A stretch of 64,000 nt of DNA, taken from the NCBI GenBank assembly GCA_963920575.1, contig OY986971.1, positions 14,250,492-14,314,491 of the forward strand, written 5' to 3'. Under the pieces are notes generated by a model. That model was not told where the DNA came from, ran no database searches, and worked only from the letters and a program-made list of their open reading frames with translations. Position numbers and translations under genes: made by a program. Source of the DNA: Narthecium ossifragum. Its lineage: Eukaryota; Streptophyta; Magnoliopsida; Dioscoreales; Nartheciaceae. Of the stretch, positions 23,601 through 33,978 are shown piece after piece (positions within the stretch are counted from its first letter, which is position 1; every line of letters starts with the position of its first letter).

Positions 23601-24554
23601 CGTCGCCTCCAGTCGTGGTCACCGGCTCGCCAAGCTCTCCGTCGCCGCTGCTCCTCTACTCCGGCCGTGGGTCGCCTCTAGTCGTGGTCGCCGGCTCGCC
23701 AAGCTCTCCGTCGTCTCCGTGAACGCCGCCTCCCTCTCTCCTCAGCCGTCCGCCGCCGCTTCCTATCGGCGCCGTCTCCCTCTCTCTTCCTCTCTCTATT
23801 GGGTGAAGTAATGCCCTAATGAGAGAGAGAATGGGGGTTAGGTTCTAACTAATGGCTACTTAAGTCCAAGGCCCTTCGATCCTCATCAAATGGATCTCGC
23901 CCGTTCAGATCTAAATCTACTAGATCAAGCCCGATCCTCAGATCTAGATCACCCCTATGGGTCTACTCAAACACATACATCATCATAAGGTCGTGTGTGC
24001 GTTACGCGCATGTGAAATCAACTCTGCTAAGGGTAATTTACCAAATTACCCCCGGAGCCGCAACGATCAAAGGAGATCGCGAGGCAAGTCCCACCAAGCC
24101 AAACCAAACGAACCAGACCCTCGACCGACGTGGTCGGACCGGGTTGGAGGTACGGGTCCTCACATACAGCTACTCCTATAATATCTCTTATCTTTATTCT
24201 TCAATGCATAAAACCCTAATACAAGCTATGGAAGTCCTTTTATAGGGGCCTCAAAGAGTTCTACTCCAACTTGGATACCTACTTGCTTAAGCAGCAAGTG
24301 ACTACTCAACCCAACTAGGACTCATAATCTGAACTAGCAAAGAACAAACTGGACTCAAATTAGGAAATCAACAAGGAAAACAATTAAGACTCAACTAATG
24401 AAATAACCAGCTAGGACCTGCTTGGCTGAGCCGCCCAAGGGTCAGGGGTCCATCATGGATCCGCCCATGCTGGGGCTTGGGTTTGGATCCGGTTCAGTTC
24501 TGAATTGGCTCCTTGGGTTTTGGATCCGGTTCAGTTCTGAAATGGCTCGTAACA
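20681..24554 (-). mobile_element. 5' LTR, family F, split by a D solo LTR
   Basis: This is the 5' LTR of the Reina-like element. On the minus strand it starts TGTTACGAGCCATTTCAG (24554) and ends CTCGGCGTAACA (20681); without the insertion it is about 796 bp. The TATA box lies at 24238-24244 and the CTTGCTTAAGCAGCAAG hairpin at 24282-24298 (plus-strand reading). A 35-bp stretch with GGATCCGGTTCAGTTCTGAA is duplicated at its outer end. Its first about 150 bases do not match the 3' LTR of the same element. Confidence 0.85.
21092..24164 (-). mobile_element. Solo LTR, family D (3073 bp)
   Basis: On the minus strand it starts TGTGAGGACC and ends CAGGGCGTGACA. The perfect 5-bp duplication TACAG (21087-21091 and 24165-24169) delimits it, and the interrupted F LTR reads through once the insert is removed. 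No internal sequence is attached. Within it I see no gene; weak ORFs are compositional. Confidence 0.93.
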
Positions 24555-24818
24555 GTCGATCTGACGATTCAGGTAGCTCCAAGAATAAGATCTTGAATGG
24601 CGCTTCTGGATCATCCTCATCATGTCCCATCAGTAGTGTTGCCCATGACCATAGGACGGGATATGATCTCCATGGTCTGATTAGCTCTGCAGGGATTTGG
24701 CTTGATTCTGGGTCAAGCTGGCTTTGGTCCAATCTGAAATGAAGACGGCTGAACCATGCTTTCGCTGCACTATTCTGGGCTTGAAGTGGGTTGAACCGAG
24801 TTGAATCTTCAGCGGTGT
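24555..24818 (-). pseudogene. Non-autonomous ORF fragment (A type, C-terminal module)
   Basis: A 264-bp minus-strand fragment reads the module also found near the end of the 37684-39366 ORF: LDQSQLDP, RPWRSYPVLWSWATLLMG, DEDDPEAP and the LELPESSDRL segment. It is the target into which the F element at 20681-24554 inserted. The right side is cut by a C LTR. Function unknown. Confidence 0.7.
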
Positions 24819-25529
24819 TGTGAGGACCTGCCCCTCTTTTTCCTTTGGCTGGTTGTTGACCCAAGGGCAATTTGGGAAATTGCGCCTTGGTGGTCGTTTC
24901 ACACTGGGTGTGCACACACAAACCTTGTTTGGTGCTTGTGTTTGTTTAGAAAGGTTAGGTGGACCCGAGGTCGGAAGTTCTGGGCTTGGGCTTGAGTCTC
25001 AGCCCAAGGTTGCCGTTCTGGGCAAGGGAGATCGATCTGCATGGCATGGAGATCGATCTCTCTGTGCCTGAAAGTCGTTGGCGGTGGCGTTCGAAGGACG
25101 GCCACGGCGATGGCCGTCGCTTCCCCTGTCAGGGGAGGGGAGACTTTTCCTCCCCTCCTTCGCCTTTCCCCCGCCTCCGCCGGCTTTCCCCGGCCTTATC
25201 CCCTTCCCCTCTTCCTTCCTTTCTTTCTCTTCTTCCCTCTTCTTCCTCCGAGCTCTGTTTCTTTCCCTTGGGCGGCTGAGAGCTTGCTTGCCGCCGTTCT
25301 CCCTCCTCCGGCCACCTTTCTTGGAGCTTGAAGGCTCATTGGAACCGTGACGGCGTGAGGAAGATCCTAGGCTGGGCTTCGTGGATCGAAGCAGCTCTGA
25401 GGAGGTAGGGATCCTCCTCAAAACTCCGGCTTGCTATGAGGGTTTGAAATCCGATTTTGATTTCGATGGATCTCCTTGTGTAGTTGATGTTTTCTGGTTT
25501 TGAAGCCTTGAGTAGCTTCGTGGGAGGTG
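24819..25529 (+). mobile_element. Truncated LTR, family C
   Basis: It starts TGTGAGGACCTGCCCC and follows the other C LTRs through the CT-rich stretch (25150-25260), then stops at a junction near 25529 with an A LTR fragment in the opposite orientation. Confidence 0.78.
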
Positions 25530-25852
25530 GTGCCGGCTGCAGAGAAGATGACCGATGGCGTAGAAGGTGGATCGATGAAGGATTTCTGTGGAAACTACAT
25601 TACTTCTACTCCTATGATATTCTACTCAACTATTCTTAATTCATCATAATTCTCTTCATTGATTACAAAGCTACTAAGGTCCTTTTATGGAGACTTTGAT
25701 AGAGTTCTAATCAAACTAGAAAACCCCCTTGCTTAATTAGCAAGTATAAGGCTTTTAGACTCAACTCAACTTCCTAACTCAAATGGACTCTTAATTAATT
25801 ACTAACAATCAAATATCAACTAGGACTGGTCAAGTCGGATCGACTCGTATCA
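25530..25852 (-). mobile_element. LTR fragment, family A
   Basis: A minus-strand A LTR piece from the middle of the LTR (GCCGGCTGCAGAGAAG) to the start end GATCGACTCGTATCA. It has an internal deletion near 25826 and lacks the distal half. Confidence 0.75.
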
Positions 25853-26449
25853 AAGGGTGAACGCCGGGGACTTGGAGTAGGATGGCGGAGGAGTGGACGG
25901 CAGCGGAGAAGGAGGGAAGCTTGATTGCAGACGGAGGATGGCAGAGGACGACGGAGGCCGGTGGTGGAGAAGGGATCCGGCGGTAGGGAAGGGAAGGTAG
26001 CTGGTGGACTTGGTGGAATTAGGGTTACATCTACTCCTAGATTATTCTACTAATAACTCTACTTTATTCATCATAATTTGTCCATGACCTAATACAAACT
26101 ATAGAGGTCTTTTTATAGAGGCATTGACAGAGTTCTAATCCAAACTAGAGAACTACCTTGCTTTAATCAGTAAGTAATAATACTTTCCTACTAAGACTCA
26201 ATCATAACTCAAACTTCCTAATAACTATAGGAACTAATAAAGCAAATCATAAACTGAACTCAAACTAGAAAACTGACTCAATCAAGAAATCAACTAAGTA
26301 AGCAAACCAGCTAGGGAATAGGAATCCCTAAGGCCGTCTTGGCTTAACCTGCTCCAAAGGGGTGTGGTTGCAGCCAGCTCCTTGGCATGGGCCCGCCCAA
26401 GCAAGGATGTGAGTCCCTTCTTGGAATGGCTCGGTTCGACCTTGTATCA
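25853..26449 (-). mobile_element. Truncated 3' LTR, family B
   Basis: A B LTR missing its distal part, ending GGTTCGACCTTGTATCA at 26449. The remnant of a non-autonomous ORF follows at 26450 in the arrangement expected of a 3' LTR. Confidence 0.75.
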
Positions 26450-26794
26450 TCCCTCCTCCCACGAAATTCACCTTGTCCTCAAGGCCTAAATGTGATGAGG
26501 AAAGAGCTCTCTTCTCTTCTCGAACCTGAGTGACGTGGCTAGACAGCAACTGTTGCTCTGAACTCGGCGGTGAGGACCCTCGTCGCACCCATGATGGATC
26601 AGGTGGTAATCGGATCGGCGAATCGAGGAGCCATGCTGCCGTTCTAGAAAGAGGGAATTGAAGATCAGGCATATCCGACGGTCGGTGGAACTCGAGGAGG
26701 TAAAGGACGGCTGTAGATTGGCGGTGTTGCGTCCTTAGTAGCTGGCTTCCTCGGTCGAAGACTAGGTCAACCCGAATCAAATCCTCCCAAAGTG
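26450..26794 (-). pseudogene. C-terminal remnant of a non-autonomous B-type ORF
   Basis: A minus-strand fragment of about 115 codons runs, in order, through LIRVDLVFDRGSQLLRT, LLEFHRPSDMP, AAWLLDSPIRLPPDP and SSEQQLLSSHVTQV, and ends with the Pol-like tail GLEDKVNF just before the LTR. The same order is seen in the intact ORF at 49343-51844. The upstream side is cut at about 26795, where a plus-strand B LTR piece begins. Confidence 0.72.
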
Positions 26795-27254
26795 GAAGTT
26801 GACCTAATTCCACCAACTCCACCAGCCACCTTCTCTTCCCTTCCCTACCGCAGGATCCTTTCTCTGCCACTGGCCTCTGCCATCCGCTGCCATCCTCCGA
26901 CTGTCGTCAAGCTTGTCTCCCTCTTCGCTGCCATGCACGCCTCCGCCGTCCAACCCCAAGTCCCCGGCGTCCCCCTTGGCTGCCATGCTCGCCTCCGCCA
27001 CCTCATCACCGTTGCCACGTTCTCCAAGGCTTGGATCCCCCAAGGGTAGCCGGCCAACCATAGAGGAAGCTGCGAGGTAATCCTCTTCCTCATCCGTCTC
27101 TCTCCTCCTGTTTAAGCCTTCCTCGTCGAATACCTAGGGTGCTTCTCCTAAAACCCTAAAGGTATCTCTCGACCTAGCCATAGATTTGGCTAAGGTGGAG
27201 CCGAGACCAGGTAAGAGACATGGTACCCGCACTTACGAGAAAGCTCAGCGTATT
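26795..27254 (+). mobile_element. LTR fragment, family B/E type, plus strand
   Basis: From the CCACCAACTCCACCAGCCACC segment to an LTR end (GCTCAGCGTATTA), the distal half of a plus-strand LTR with the usual CTAGGGTGCTTCTCC and TCGACCTAGCC blocks. No primer binding site follows; minus-strand gag sequence abuts it. Confidence 0.65.
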
Positions 27255-27739
27255 AGTGGCATAGGTTGCTGGTTCGAAGGCGGTTGATAGGCTGGATATA
27301 GGGGCTGATGTGGTGGTGATGGAAGGGTAGTGGAGCCAGGCGGTGGTGGAAAGGTGGTGGGGCCGGCGAAGGGTGTGGTGTGGGCCGGTTGAACAAGGGG
27401 TTGGTTAGGAGGGATATGACCTGGTCCAACAAAGACGTAGTTGGGACTAGGGCTGGTTCCTTCCTGGGTAGGGACAGGTTCATGAGGAGTCCTAGGGAAC
27501 TAGGAGTTGTAGTAGGAGGCTGGTTAGGGCAAGGGTTAGGGTTACCTTGCTCTCCCACAGTTCCTGGACTCGGTCTCTACATCTGCAAGGCCATGAACGC
27601 AATCCTCTCAGAGATTCTAAGGATTTAGGCTTGCGTCTCATGCTACGATGTCTGAAGTACAGCAATGATCCCTTGATGCCGTCGATCTCTTCTCGGGTTA
27701 CGCGAAGATCCCGCTCCTTGGAAGAATTGCTCCTGCCAT
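27255..27739 (-). pseudogene. N-terminal gag remnant, Reina-like
   Basis: The start codon lies at 27739-27737 in the same leader context as the gag at 20618. Minus-strand segments match the front of Gag: the helical stretch, GEQGNPNP, the PNYVFVG-type block (in shifted frames) and the HQPLYPAYQP proline-rich region. It is frameshifted almost immediately and cut before the capsid by the B LTR piece at 27254. No capsid or zinc knuckle remains. Confidence 0.65.
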
Positions 27740-27784
27740 GTGGACTCCTTCGGAAGGATTCTGGGCGGCACGGGTAGGAGAGAA

Positions 27785-27798
27785 CTCTGATGATACCA
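27785..27798 (-). promoter_or_regulatory. Degenerate primer binding site
   Basis: CTCTGATGATACCA is the usual site with three extra bases (TGA repeated), next to the LTR end at 27802. Confidence 0.7.
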
Positions 27799-27801
27799 AG
27801 T

Positions 27802-27945
27802 TGATACACCAAGCTTTCTCGTAAGCGCGGGTACCGGGTCTCTTGCCTGGTCTAGACTTCTCCTTAGCTAATTCTATGGCTTGGTCGAGAGATACCTATG
27901 GTTTTAGGAGAACCACCCTAGGTATTCGACGAGGAAGGCTCAAAC
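27802..27945 (-). mobile_element. LTR fragment (E/F type), end only
   Basis: It starts TGATACACCAAGCTTTCTCG and stops after 144 bp, where a second, longer LTR of the same kind and orientation begins. Confidence 0.7.
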
Positions 27946-28836
27946 TGATACGCCGAGCTTTCTCGTAAGTGCGGGTACCGGGTCTCTTTCCTGGTCTCGG
28001 CTTCTCCTTTCCCAAATCTATGGCTAGGTCGAGAGATACCTTTAGGGTTTTAGGAGAAGCACCCTAGGTATTCGACGAGAAAGGATCAAACCGGAGGAGA
28101 GTGATGGACGAGGAAGAGGATTACCTTGCAGCTTCCTCTATGGTTGGCCGGCTACCCTTGGGGGATCCAAGCCTTGGAGAACGTGGCAGCAGTGATGAGG
28201 TGGGGGAGAAGCACAGTAGCCAAGGGGAGGCCGGAGACTTGGAGTTGGACGGCGGAGGCGTGGATGGCAGCGGAGAGGGAGAGAAGTTTGACGGTGAACG
28301 GAGGATGGCAGCGGATGGTGGAGGCCGGTGGTGGAGAAAGGAGGCCGGCGGTAGGAGAGAAGGTGGAGTTGGCTGGCGGAGTTGGTGGAATTAGCGCTAC
28401 AGCTACTCCTAAGATTATTCTACTAATAACTCTACTTAATTCATCATAATTCGTCTATTACCATTTACAAACTATAGAGGTCCTTTTATAGAGGCCTTGA
28501 TAGAGTTCTACTCCAACTAGAGGAACTACCTTCCTTTAATCAGCAAGTAATAATACTTTCCTACTAAGACTCAATCATAACTCAAACTTCCTAATAATTA
28601 GGACTCATAATAGGAACTAAAAAAGCAAAGCTACTGAACTCAAACTAGGAAATCATTTAGGAAAGCAATTAAGAAACTAACTATGGAATAACCAGCTAGG
28701 AATAGGATTCCTTTTGGCTGGTTGGACTTACGACGCCCAAAAGGACGTGGGTCCCACCTAACCTTGACCATCGATCCGCCCATGTTTTGGGCAAGGATCT
28801 GGTCTGGGCTGGTTCAGTGGTGGTTGAATCGTAACA
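27946..28836 (-). mobile_element. LTR, F-like, minus strand
   Basis: The boundaries are TGATACGCCGAGC (27946) and GAATCGTAACA (28836), 891 bp. The flanking pentamers (CAAAC and CTCGT) differ, and the neighbours are an LTR piece on one side and pol on the other, so it was joined by recombination rather than by a simple insertion. Confidence 0.7.
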
Positions 28837-29566
28837 CTCGTAGTGCTGTACGAACTTCTGATAGTAGCCGGTAGCTCCTTGACAGTAGTAGAGGACGGCC
28901 AACTCATTATGGCAGCGATCTTGTCAACATCCATAGCCACGCCTTCAGGGGAGACGACATGGCCTAAGTAACGGACTTGATGCTGCCCAAATTGACACTT
29001 GTCCTTAAGAGAAGTTGATGTTCTCTGAGGATGGTGAAGACAGTGGACAAGTGGCCCAGATGCTCCTGCATACTCTGGCTATAAATTAGTATATCATCAA
29101 AGAAGACTAGGACAAACCTGCGGAGCAACTGCTTGAAGATGGAGTTCATCAATGCCTGGAAGGTAGAGGGGGCATTGGTCAGCCCAAACGGCATCAGAAG
29201 GAACTCATAGTGGCCATGATGTGTACGGAAGGTGGTTTTTTCAACATCCGGTAGGTGCATCCGGATCTGGTGATACCCGGAACGTAGATCTAGCTTGGAG
29301 AAGATGGCTGTGTTGTGAAGTTCATCTAGCAACTCGTCAATTACGGGAATAGGGAACTTATCTTTGACGGTTTCTTCATTGAGAGCTGGGTAATCGATGC
29401 ACATGCTCCATGATCCATCCTGCTTCTTGACTAGTAGGACCGGCTATGAGTAGGGGCTGGATGAAGTACGTATGACGCTGTTCTCTAGTAGGGGTAGCCA
29501 CATGTTGTTCTATCTCTGTCTTCTGGTATTGGGGGTACCTGTAGTGCCACACATTCACTGGGCCTT
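28837..29566 (-). pseudogene. Reina-like reverse transcriptase fragment
   Basis: The minus-strand RT core is very close to that at 16870-17650. It reads [77 protein letters not shown] and the catalytic FFDDILIYS box (about 29090), then [16 protein letters not shown]. Unlike the 15305-18401 copy it keeps the ten bases after GYHQIRM, so the RT core is in frame for about 146 codons. It is broken upstream (a frame change around 29390 and changes near 29500) and downstream (loss in the [13 protein letters not shown] segment, near 28885). Both ends abut LTR sequence. Confidence 0.88.
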
Positions 29567-30302
29567 TGATACGAGGTCAAACTCACTTGACCCGGACACG
29601 CAGGACCCACTCCCAAGGAAGGAACGGATCGAGCCAAGCCCTAGCTGACCCAGCCAAGACCAAGCCCACGCCCAAGCATGGACCCACAGTCAAGGCCAGG
29701 TGGGACCATGTCCCCTTGGAGCGGGTTAAGCCAATCCGGCCTTAGGGTTTCCTATTCCCTGCTGGTTTGCTTACTTAGTTGATTTCCTAGTTAGTAGTTA
29801 TCTTGATTGAGTTAGTTTCCTAGTTTGAGTTCAGTTATAACTCGCTTTATTAGTTTCTTATCTGAGTACAGTTATTAGGAAGTTTCAGTTAAGTGTGAGC
29901 TATATTAGGAAGAGTCTTATTACTTGCTGATTTAAGTAAGAAGGTTGTCTAGTCTGATTAGAATAATCCTAGGAGTAGCTGTAACCCTAATCCCACCTAC
30001 TCCACCAGCCACCTCCACCTTCTCTGCTACCGCCGGCCTCCTCTCTCCACCCGCGGTCACCGCCGTAAGCCGCTGCCGTCCACGCCTCTGCCGTCAAACT
30101 CCAAGTCCCCGGCATCCCCTTGGCTGTCGTGCTTCCCTCCGCCACCTCTTCGTCCGCTGCCACGTTCTCCAAGGCTTGGAACCCCCAAGGGTAGCCGGGC
30201 AACCATAGAGGAAGCTGCAAGACAATCCTCTTCCTCATCCGTCTCTCTCCTCCGGTTTGAGCCTTCCTCGACGAATACCTTGGGTGCTTCTCCTAAAATC
30301 CT
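29567..30302 (+). mobile_element. Truncated LTR, family B, plus strand
   Basis: It starts TGATACGAGGTCAAAC inside the RT fragment and follows family B to CTTCTCCTAAAATCCTAG, where it joins a minus-strand LTR-G piece. The last about 120 bases are missing. Confidence 0.78.
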
Positions 30303-30493
30303 AGATTTGTCTATGGACCTCCTTAGTTCCTTCTGGACGTGAGTCCTGCTCCTTGGTCCAGCCCATGCTCGGGCTTGGGCTTGAAGCCAGTTCAGCTAGG
30401 GCTCGCCTTGCACATCTAGGACTAGAATCGATCAAGTCCTTCCTTGGCGTGGGTTGGGCTGGCCCAGGCTGGGCTTGGTTCGACCTTGTATCA
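30303..30493 (-). mobile_element. Truncated 3' LTR, family G
   Basis: The first about 190 bases of LTR-G on the minus strand (start TGATACAAGGTCGAACC) match the outer part of the 5' LTR at 47425-47616. It is the 3' LTR of the non-autonomous element whose internal part follows. Confidence 0.78.
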
Positions 30494-32912
30494 TCCCCTC
30501 CCCCTTCGAAGAGTGCCTTGTCCTCAAGGCCTGAATTTGCTGAGGGAAGAGAACTCTGCTCTTGTCGACCCGGAGTGACCTGGCTGGACCGCAACTACAA
30601 CTTTGGACTCGGTTGTGAGAAACCTGGTCGGTCCCATGGTGGATCTAATGGTATCCGAAGCGGCGAGTCAGGGGGCCATGCTGCCGGTCTGGAAGGAGGA
30701 GGCTGAAACTTAGGTGGATCTGGTGGCCTCTGGAACTCCAAGAAGTAGAGGGTGGCTGTAGATCGATGATTGGGCCACCTCAAGTGCTGGCCTGGCGTCC
30801 TAGGTCAAAGACTCGGTCAACCTGAATCAAATCCTTCCAAGGTGGGAGTAGACCCAAGACGGCGGCTGGATACAGTCGTGCCGAGGACGGAGCATCCGGG
30901 GGACAATCTGATGGATCAGGTGGCTCCAAGCATGGGATCTTCAATGGTTCTCCTGGATCATCCTCGTCATGTCCCATGAGTAGTGTCGCCCATGACCATT
31001 GAACGGGATCTGATCTCCATGGCCTGGTCGGATGTGCAGGGTCTTGGCTTGATGCTGAGTCAAGCTCGCTTTGGTCCAGTCTAATGGGAAGTCGGCTGGG
31101 CCACGCTTCTACTGCACTATTTGGATCTTGATCAGGTTCAGTTTGGCTGAACTTGATGGAGCTTGGCTGGCTGCAATCAGATCTTGCCGGATTGATTCTG
31201 GCTGCATCCAATTGAGTCTAACTTAGCATGGTCTGATCTGAGCTTGGTCGGATCTAGTTGGTGTAACCAAACCTGGTTGTGCTTGGATGGAATCTGACCA
31301 AGTCTTGTAAGCTGCAATCTAACTCGACCAATTCTAGGTGATGGAGTCAGAGTTTGATCAGGTTCAAACCGTAGTGATTTGATTTGATCTGATCAAGATA
31401 GCTGAATGGCTCTGGCAACTGAGAGGGGACTGAACTTGGTCGCCGGAGAGGGATGTTCATCAGGGTTTGGATCCCAGGGAGAAGAGGGGATGAGAGGATG
31501 GGGGTTTGGTACGGGTGGCGATCTGGAGGGGGTTTGGGGCCGGCCTCGGTAAGGCTACGGGAAGGGTCAGGAGGGTTAGGGGACGGTCTTTGGTGGCTTG
31601 AGAAATCCTTCAGTGGGCCATGGATGGAGGTTATGGTAGGATCAGGGACAGGTAGGCACCGATTACCTTGGGGGTTGATGTCGGAGTTGAAGGAGCGGGA
31701 TTTGGTATTGGGGTAGGAGTGAGGACGGCCTTGGTTAGTGACGGGGGCTGCCGAAGAGGAATTACTTGTGGTGGGGATGTAGGGTTTGGATGAAGGGGAT
31801 AATGAAGGAGATGATGGCAGGGTACTGACTGGGCTGAGATGTAGGGCGGGATCTGGCTGAGGTGGTGAAGTTGGGTAAGGTGGCAGAGGGGGGTGCTCAA
31901 GCTGAGGATCTGATAGTTGTTGCTCCTCAACTATCTCCTTGATCTCTTCTTCCCTGATGGTTGCTGCCGCCCTACTTGGAATTGATCTCGGAATCTCATG
32001 TGGAGTCAGAGGAGGAGTCGTCTGTGGAGTCCTAACCCAGGTAGAGCTGGCTTTAAGTTCCGCTATCCAAGTCGCAGCTAGAATGGGATTTTGATTGGGA
32101 ATCTGAACTCTGATAGGGCTTGACTGATTTAAATTAGAATATCGTTGGATCATTGCTTCCCACTGTGTTCTACTGAAGGGTAAGGCAAAGGGATCCAACT
32201 CTGGACAACTTCCTTCCATTGTTCAGCTGTAGGGTAAGTCGTACTCCGAGTTTGACTAGGATTCCTAGTTGGAGTAGGATTTGTAATCCTAGTTCCAGTA
32301 GGATTTGGAGTCCAAGTTGTACTCAAATACCCGTTGGTGTTTGCAGGTTTGGGTTGGTTGTAGGGTGGAGGTAATGGCTGATAAAGAGGTGCTGGTTTGT
32401 AGGGAGGGATAGGGGGCTCACGGTTTGGATAATGGGTCAGTTCATAGGCTGGTGGGGTGTGAGTTGGGTAATAATTGGATTGGTGAAGAATTGTGTTGTA
32501 GGGGACATATGGAGGGGGGGTAGGATGCTGGTATGGATGGGGGTGATAGGTTGGATATAGAGGCTGATGTGGTGGTGGTGGAAAGGTGGTGGGGCCAGGT
32601 ATAGGCGGGGGTTGAACCGGTTGGGTATTAGACTGGTTAGGAGTAATTGGACCTGATCCAACTATGGCATAGTTGGGAATGTGGCCGGTTCCTCCTTGGA
32701 TAGGGAGGGCTCCATGGGGAGTTCTAGGGCAAGTAGGGCTTCTATAGGGATGATGATGGAGGTAAGGGATGATGATGTGGAAGAGGTATCGTAGGTGGCG
32801 GACTAGGATAGACTGGTAGGGCACATGTCGGGTGAGTAGGAAGTGAGAAAGGAGAAGGTTGTTCTGATCCCACCAAGACATAGGGCGGAATAGGGGCTGG
32901 TACTCCAGCCAT
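30494..32912 (-). pseudogene. Non-autonomous element ORF (G type), broken
   Basis: The start is at 32912-32910 (MAGVPAPIPPY), in the same leader context as the Reina-like gag (AQSL.EA..MAG). Its front aligns block by block with that Gag: CPRTPHGALP, NYAIVGSGPI, GPTTFPPPPHQPLYPTY, TPPPYVPYN, THTPPAY. It then leaves the Gag path before the capsid and runs through one TRITNPTPTRNPSQT linker unit, EEIKEIVEEQQLSDPQLE, HQRPSPNPPDP, and the WRSDPVQWSWATLLMG/DEDDPGEP module (about 31000), ending near 30500 with a Pol-like tail (a GLEDK.LFEGGG-type sequence). Several frame changes (near 32740, 32180, 31340, 30790) break it. No enzymatic domain is present. Confidence 0.78.
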
Positions 32913-32959
32913 CAGAGTAGCTTCTAGAAGACTTTGGGCGGCACAGTCTGCGGAACGGA

Positions 32960-32971
32960 GCTCTGATACCA
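32960..32971 (-). promoter_or_regulatory. Primer binding site (initiator Met-tRNA)
   Basis: GCTCTGATACCA on the plus strand lies three bases from the LTR-G boundary at 32975. Confidence 0.88.
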
Positions 32972-33068
32972 AGATGATATGATGCACCTTCTCAAGGGCT
33001 TTCATACCGGGTCTCTTGCTGGGTCTCAACTCCTCCTTAGCCAAATCTATGGCTAGGTCGAGAGATAC

Positions 33069-33916
33069 TGATACGGTTGGAAGTCCAACTCCACCTGGGC
33101 TAGACCAACCCATGCCCAATTATGGGGCAGGGCCCACACTTGGGCTAGATCCAGTTGGGACCCACGCAGGTTGCCCCACCCCTTGGTAGGACCCGACCTT
33201 GGACCAGGTCTCAAGCCAAAGCCGGCCTTAGGGATCCTAATCCTTAGCTGGTTACTACCTTAGTTCTTAATTGCTTTCCTAGTTTGAGTCCAGTTTATGC
33301 TTTGTTTTATTAGTTCCTATTTTGAGTCCATGTTGTTAGGAAGTTTGAGTAATGATTGAGTCTTAGTAGGAAAGGATGTTTACTTGCTGATTTCAGCAAG
33401 GTAGTTCTCTAGTTGGAGTAGGACTCTCTTGAGGCCTCTATAAAAGGACCTCCCTAGCTTGTATTAGGTTTTATGCATTGAAGAATAAAGTTAGTAGTTA
33501 AAGTAGGATATCTTAGGAGTAGCTCTAATTTAATATTCCACCACCACCAGCCCCTCCCACGTTTCTCTCTCTCTTGCTGGCCTTCTCCACCCGCCGGCTA
33601 CCACCATCACCACCGCCGTCCGCCGCTACCAGCCACCGCTCCCATCCCGGCGTCCTCCTTGGCCGCCGCCCCTCTTCTTCCACCTCTCTTGGCGTGGATC
33701 TCCAAGAGTAACCAGCCAACCCCAAGAGGATCTGCAAGGTAACCTCTTCTCTACCGTCTCCTACCTCCAGTCTTCATCTTCCTCGTCGAATACCTAGGGT
33801 CCTTCTCCTAAAACCCTAAAGGTATCTCTCGACATAGCCATAGATTTGGCAAAGGAAGAACTGAGACCGTGGGAAGAGACCAGGTACCCGTGCCTACGAG
33901 AAGGCTCGGCGTAACA
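33069..33916 (+). mobile_element. 5' LTR, family E
   Basis: It starts TGATACGGTTGGAAGTCC and ends GGCTCGGCGTAACA. It has a perfect 8-bp hairpin, CTTGCTGA-TT-TCAGCAAG, at 33383-33400 and a TATA box at 33439-33445. A degenerate primer binding site follows. Confidence 0.9.
33383..33445 (+). promoter_or_regulatory. LTR-E core promoter: hairpin plus TATA box
   Basis: The inverted repeat CTTGCTGATTTCAGCAAG (33383-33400) is followed after 38 bases by TATAAAA (33439-33445) in the block CTCTATAAAAGGACCTC. The same pair at nearly the same spacing occurs in families A, B and F. Confidence 0.75.
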
Positions 33917-33919
33917 ACT

Positions 33920-33931
33920 TGGCATTAGAGC
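33920..33931 (+). promoter_or_regulatory. Primer binding site, one base altered
   Basis: TGGCATTAGAGC differs from the usual TGGTATCAGAGC at two positions. It lies three bases after the 5' LTR. Confidence 0.75.
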
Positions 33932-33978
33932 TCCGATCCGTCGGCTGTGTCGCCCAAAGCCTTCCAAAAGCTGCGTCG

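Noticed and set aside
27946..28836. Independent solo LTR insertion
   Set aside because: The boundaries look like LTR ends but the flanking pentamers (CAAAC, CTCGT) differ and the two flanks belong to different elements, so I call it a recombination product.
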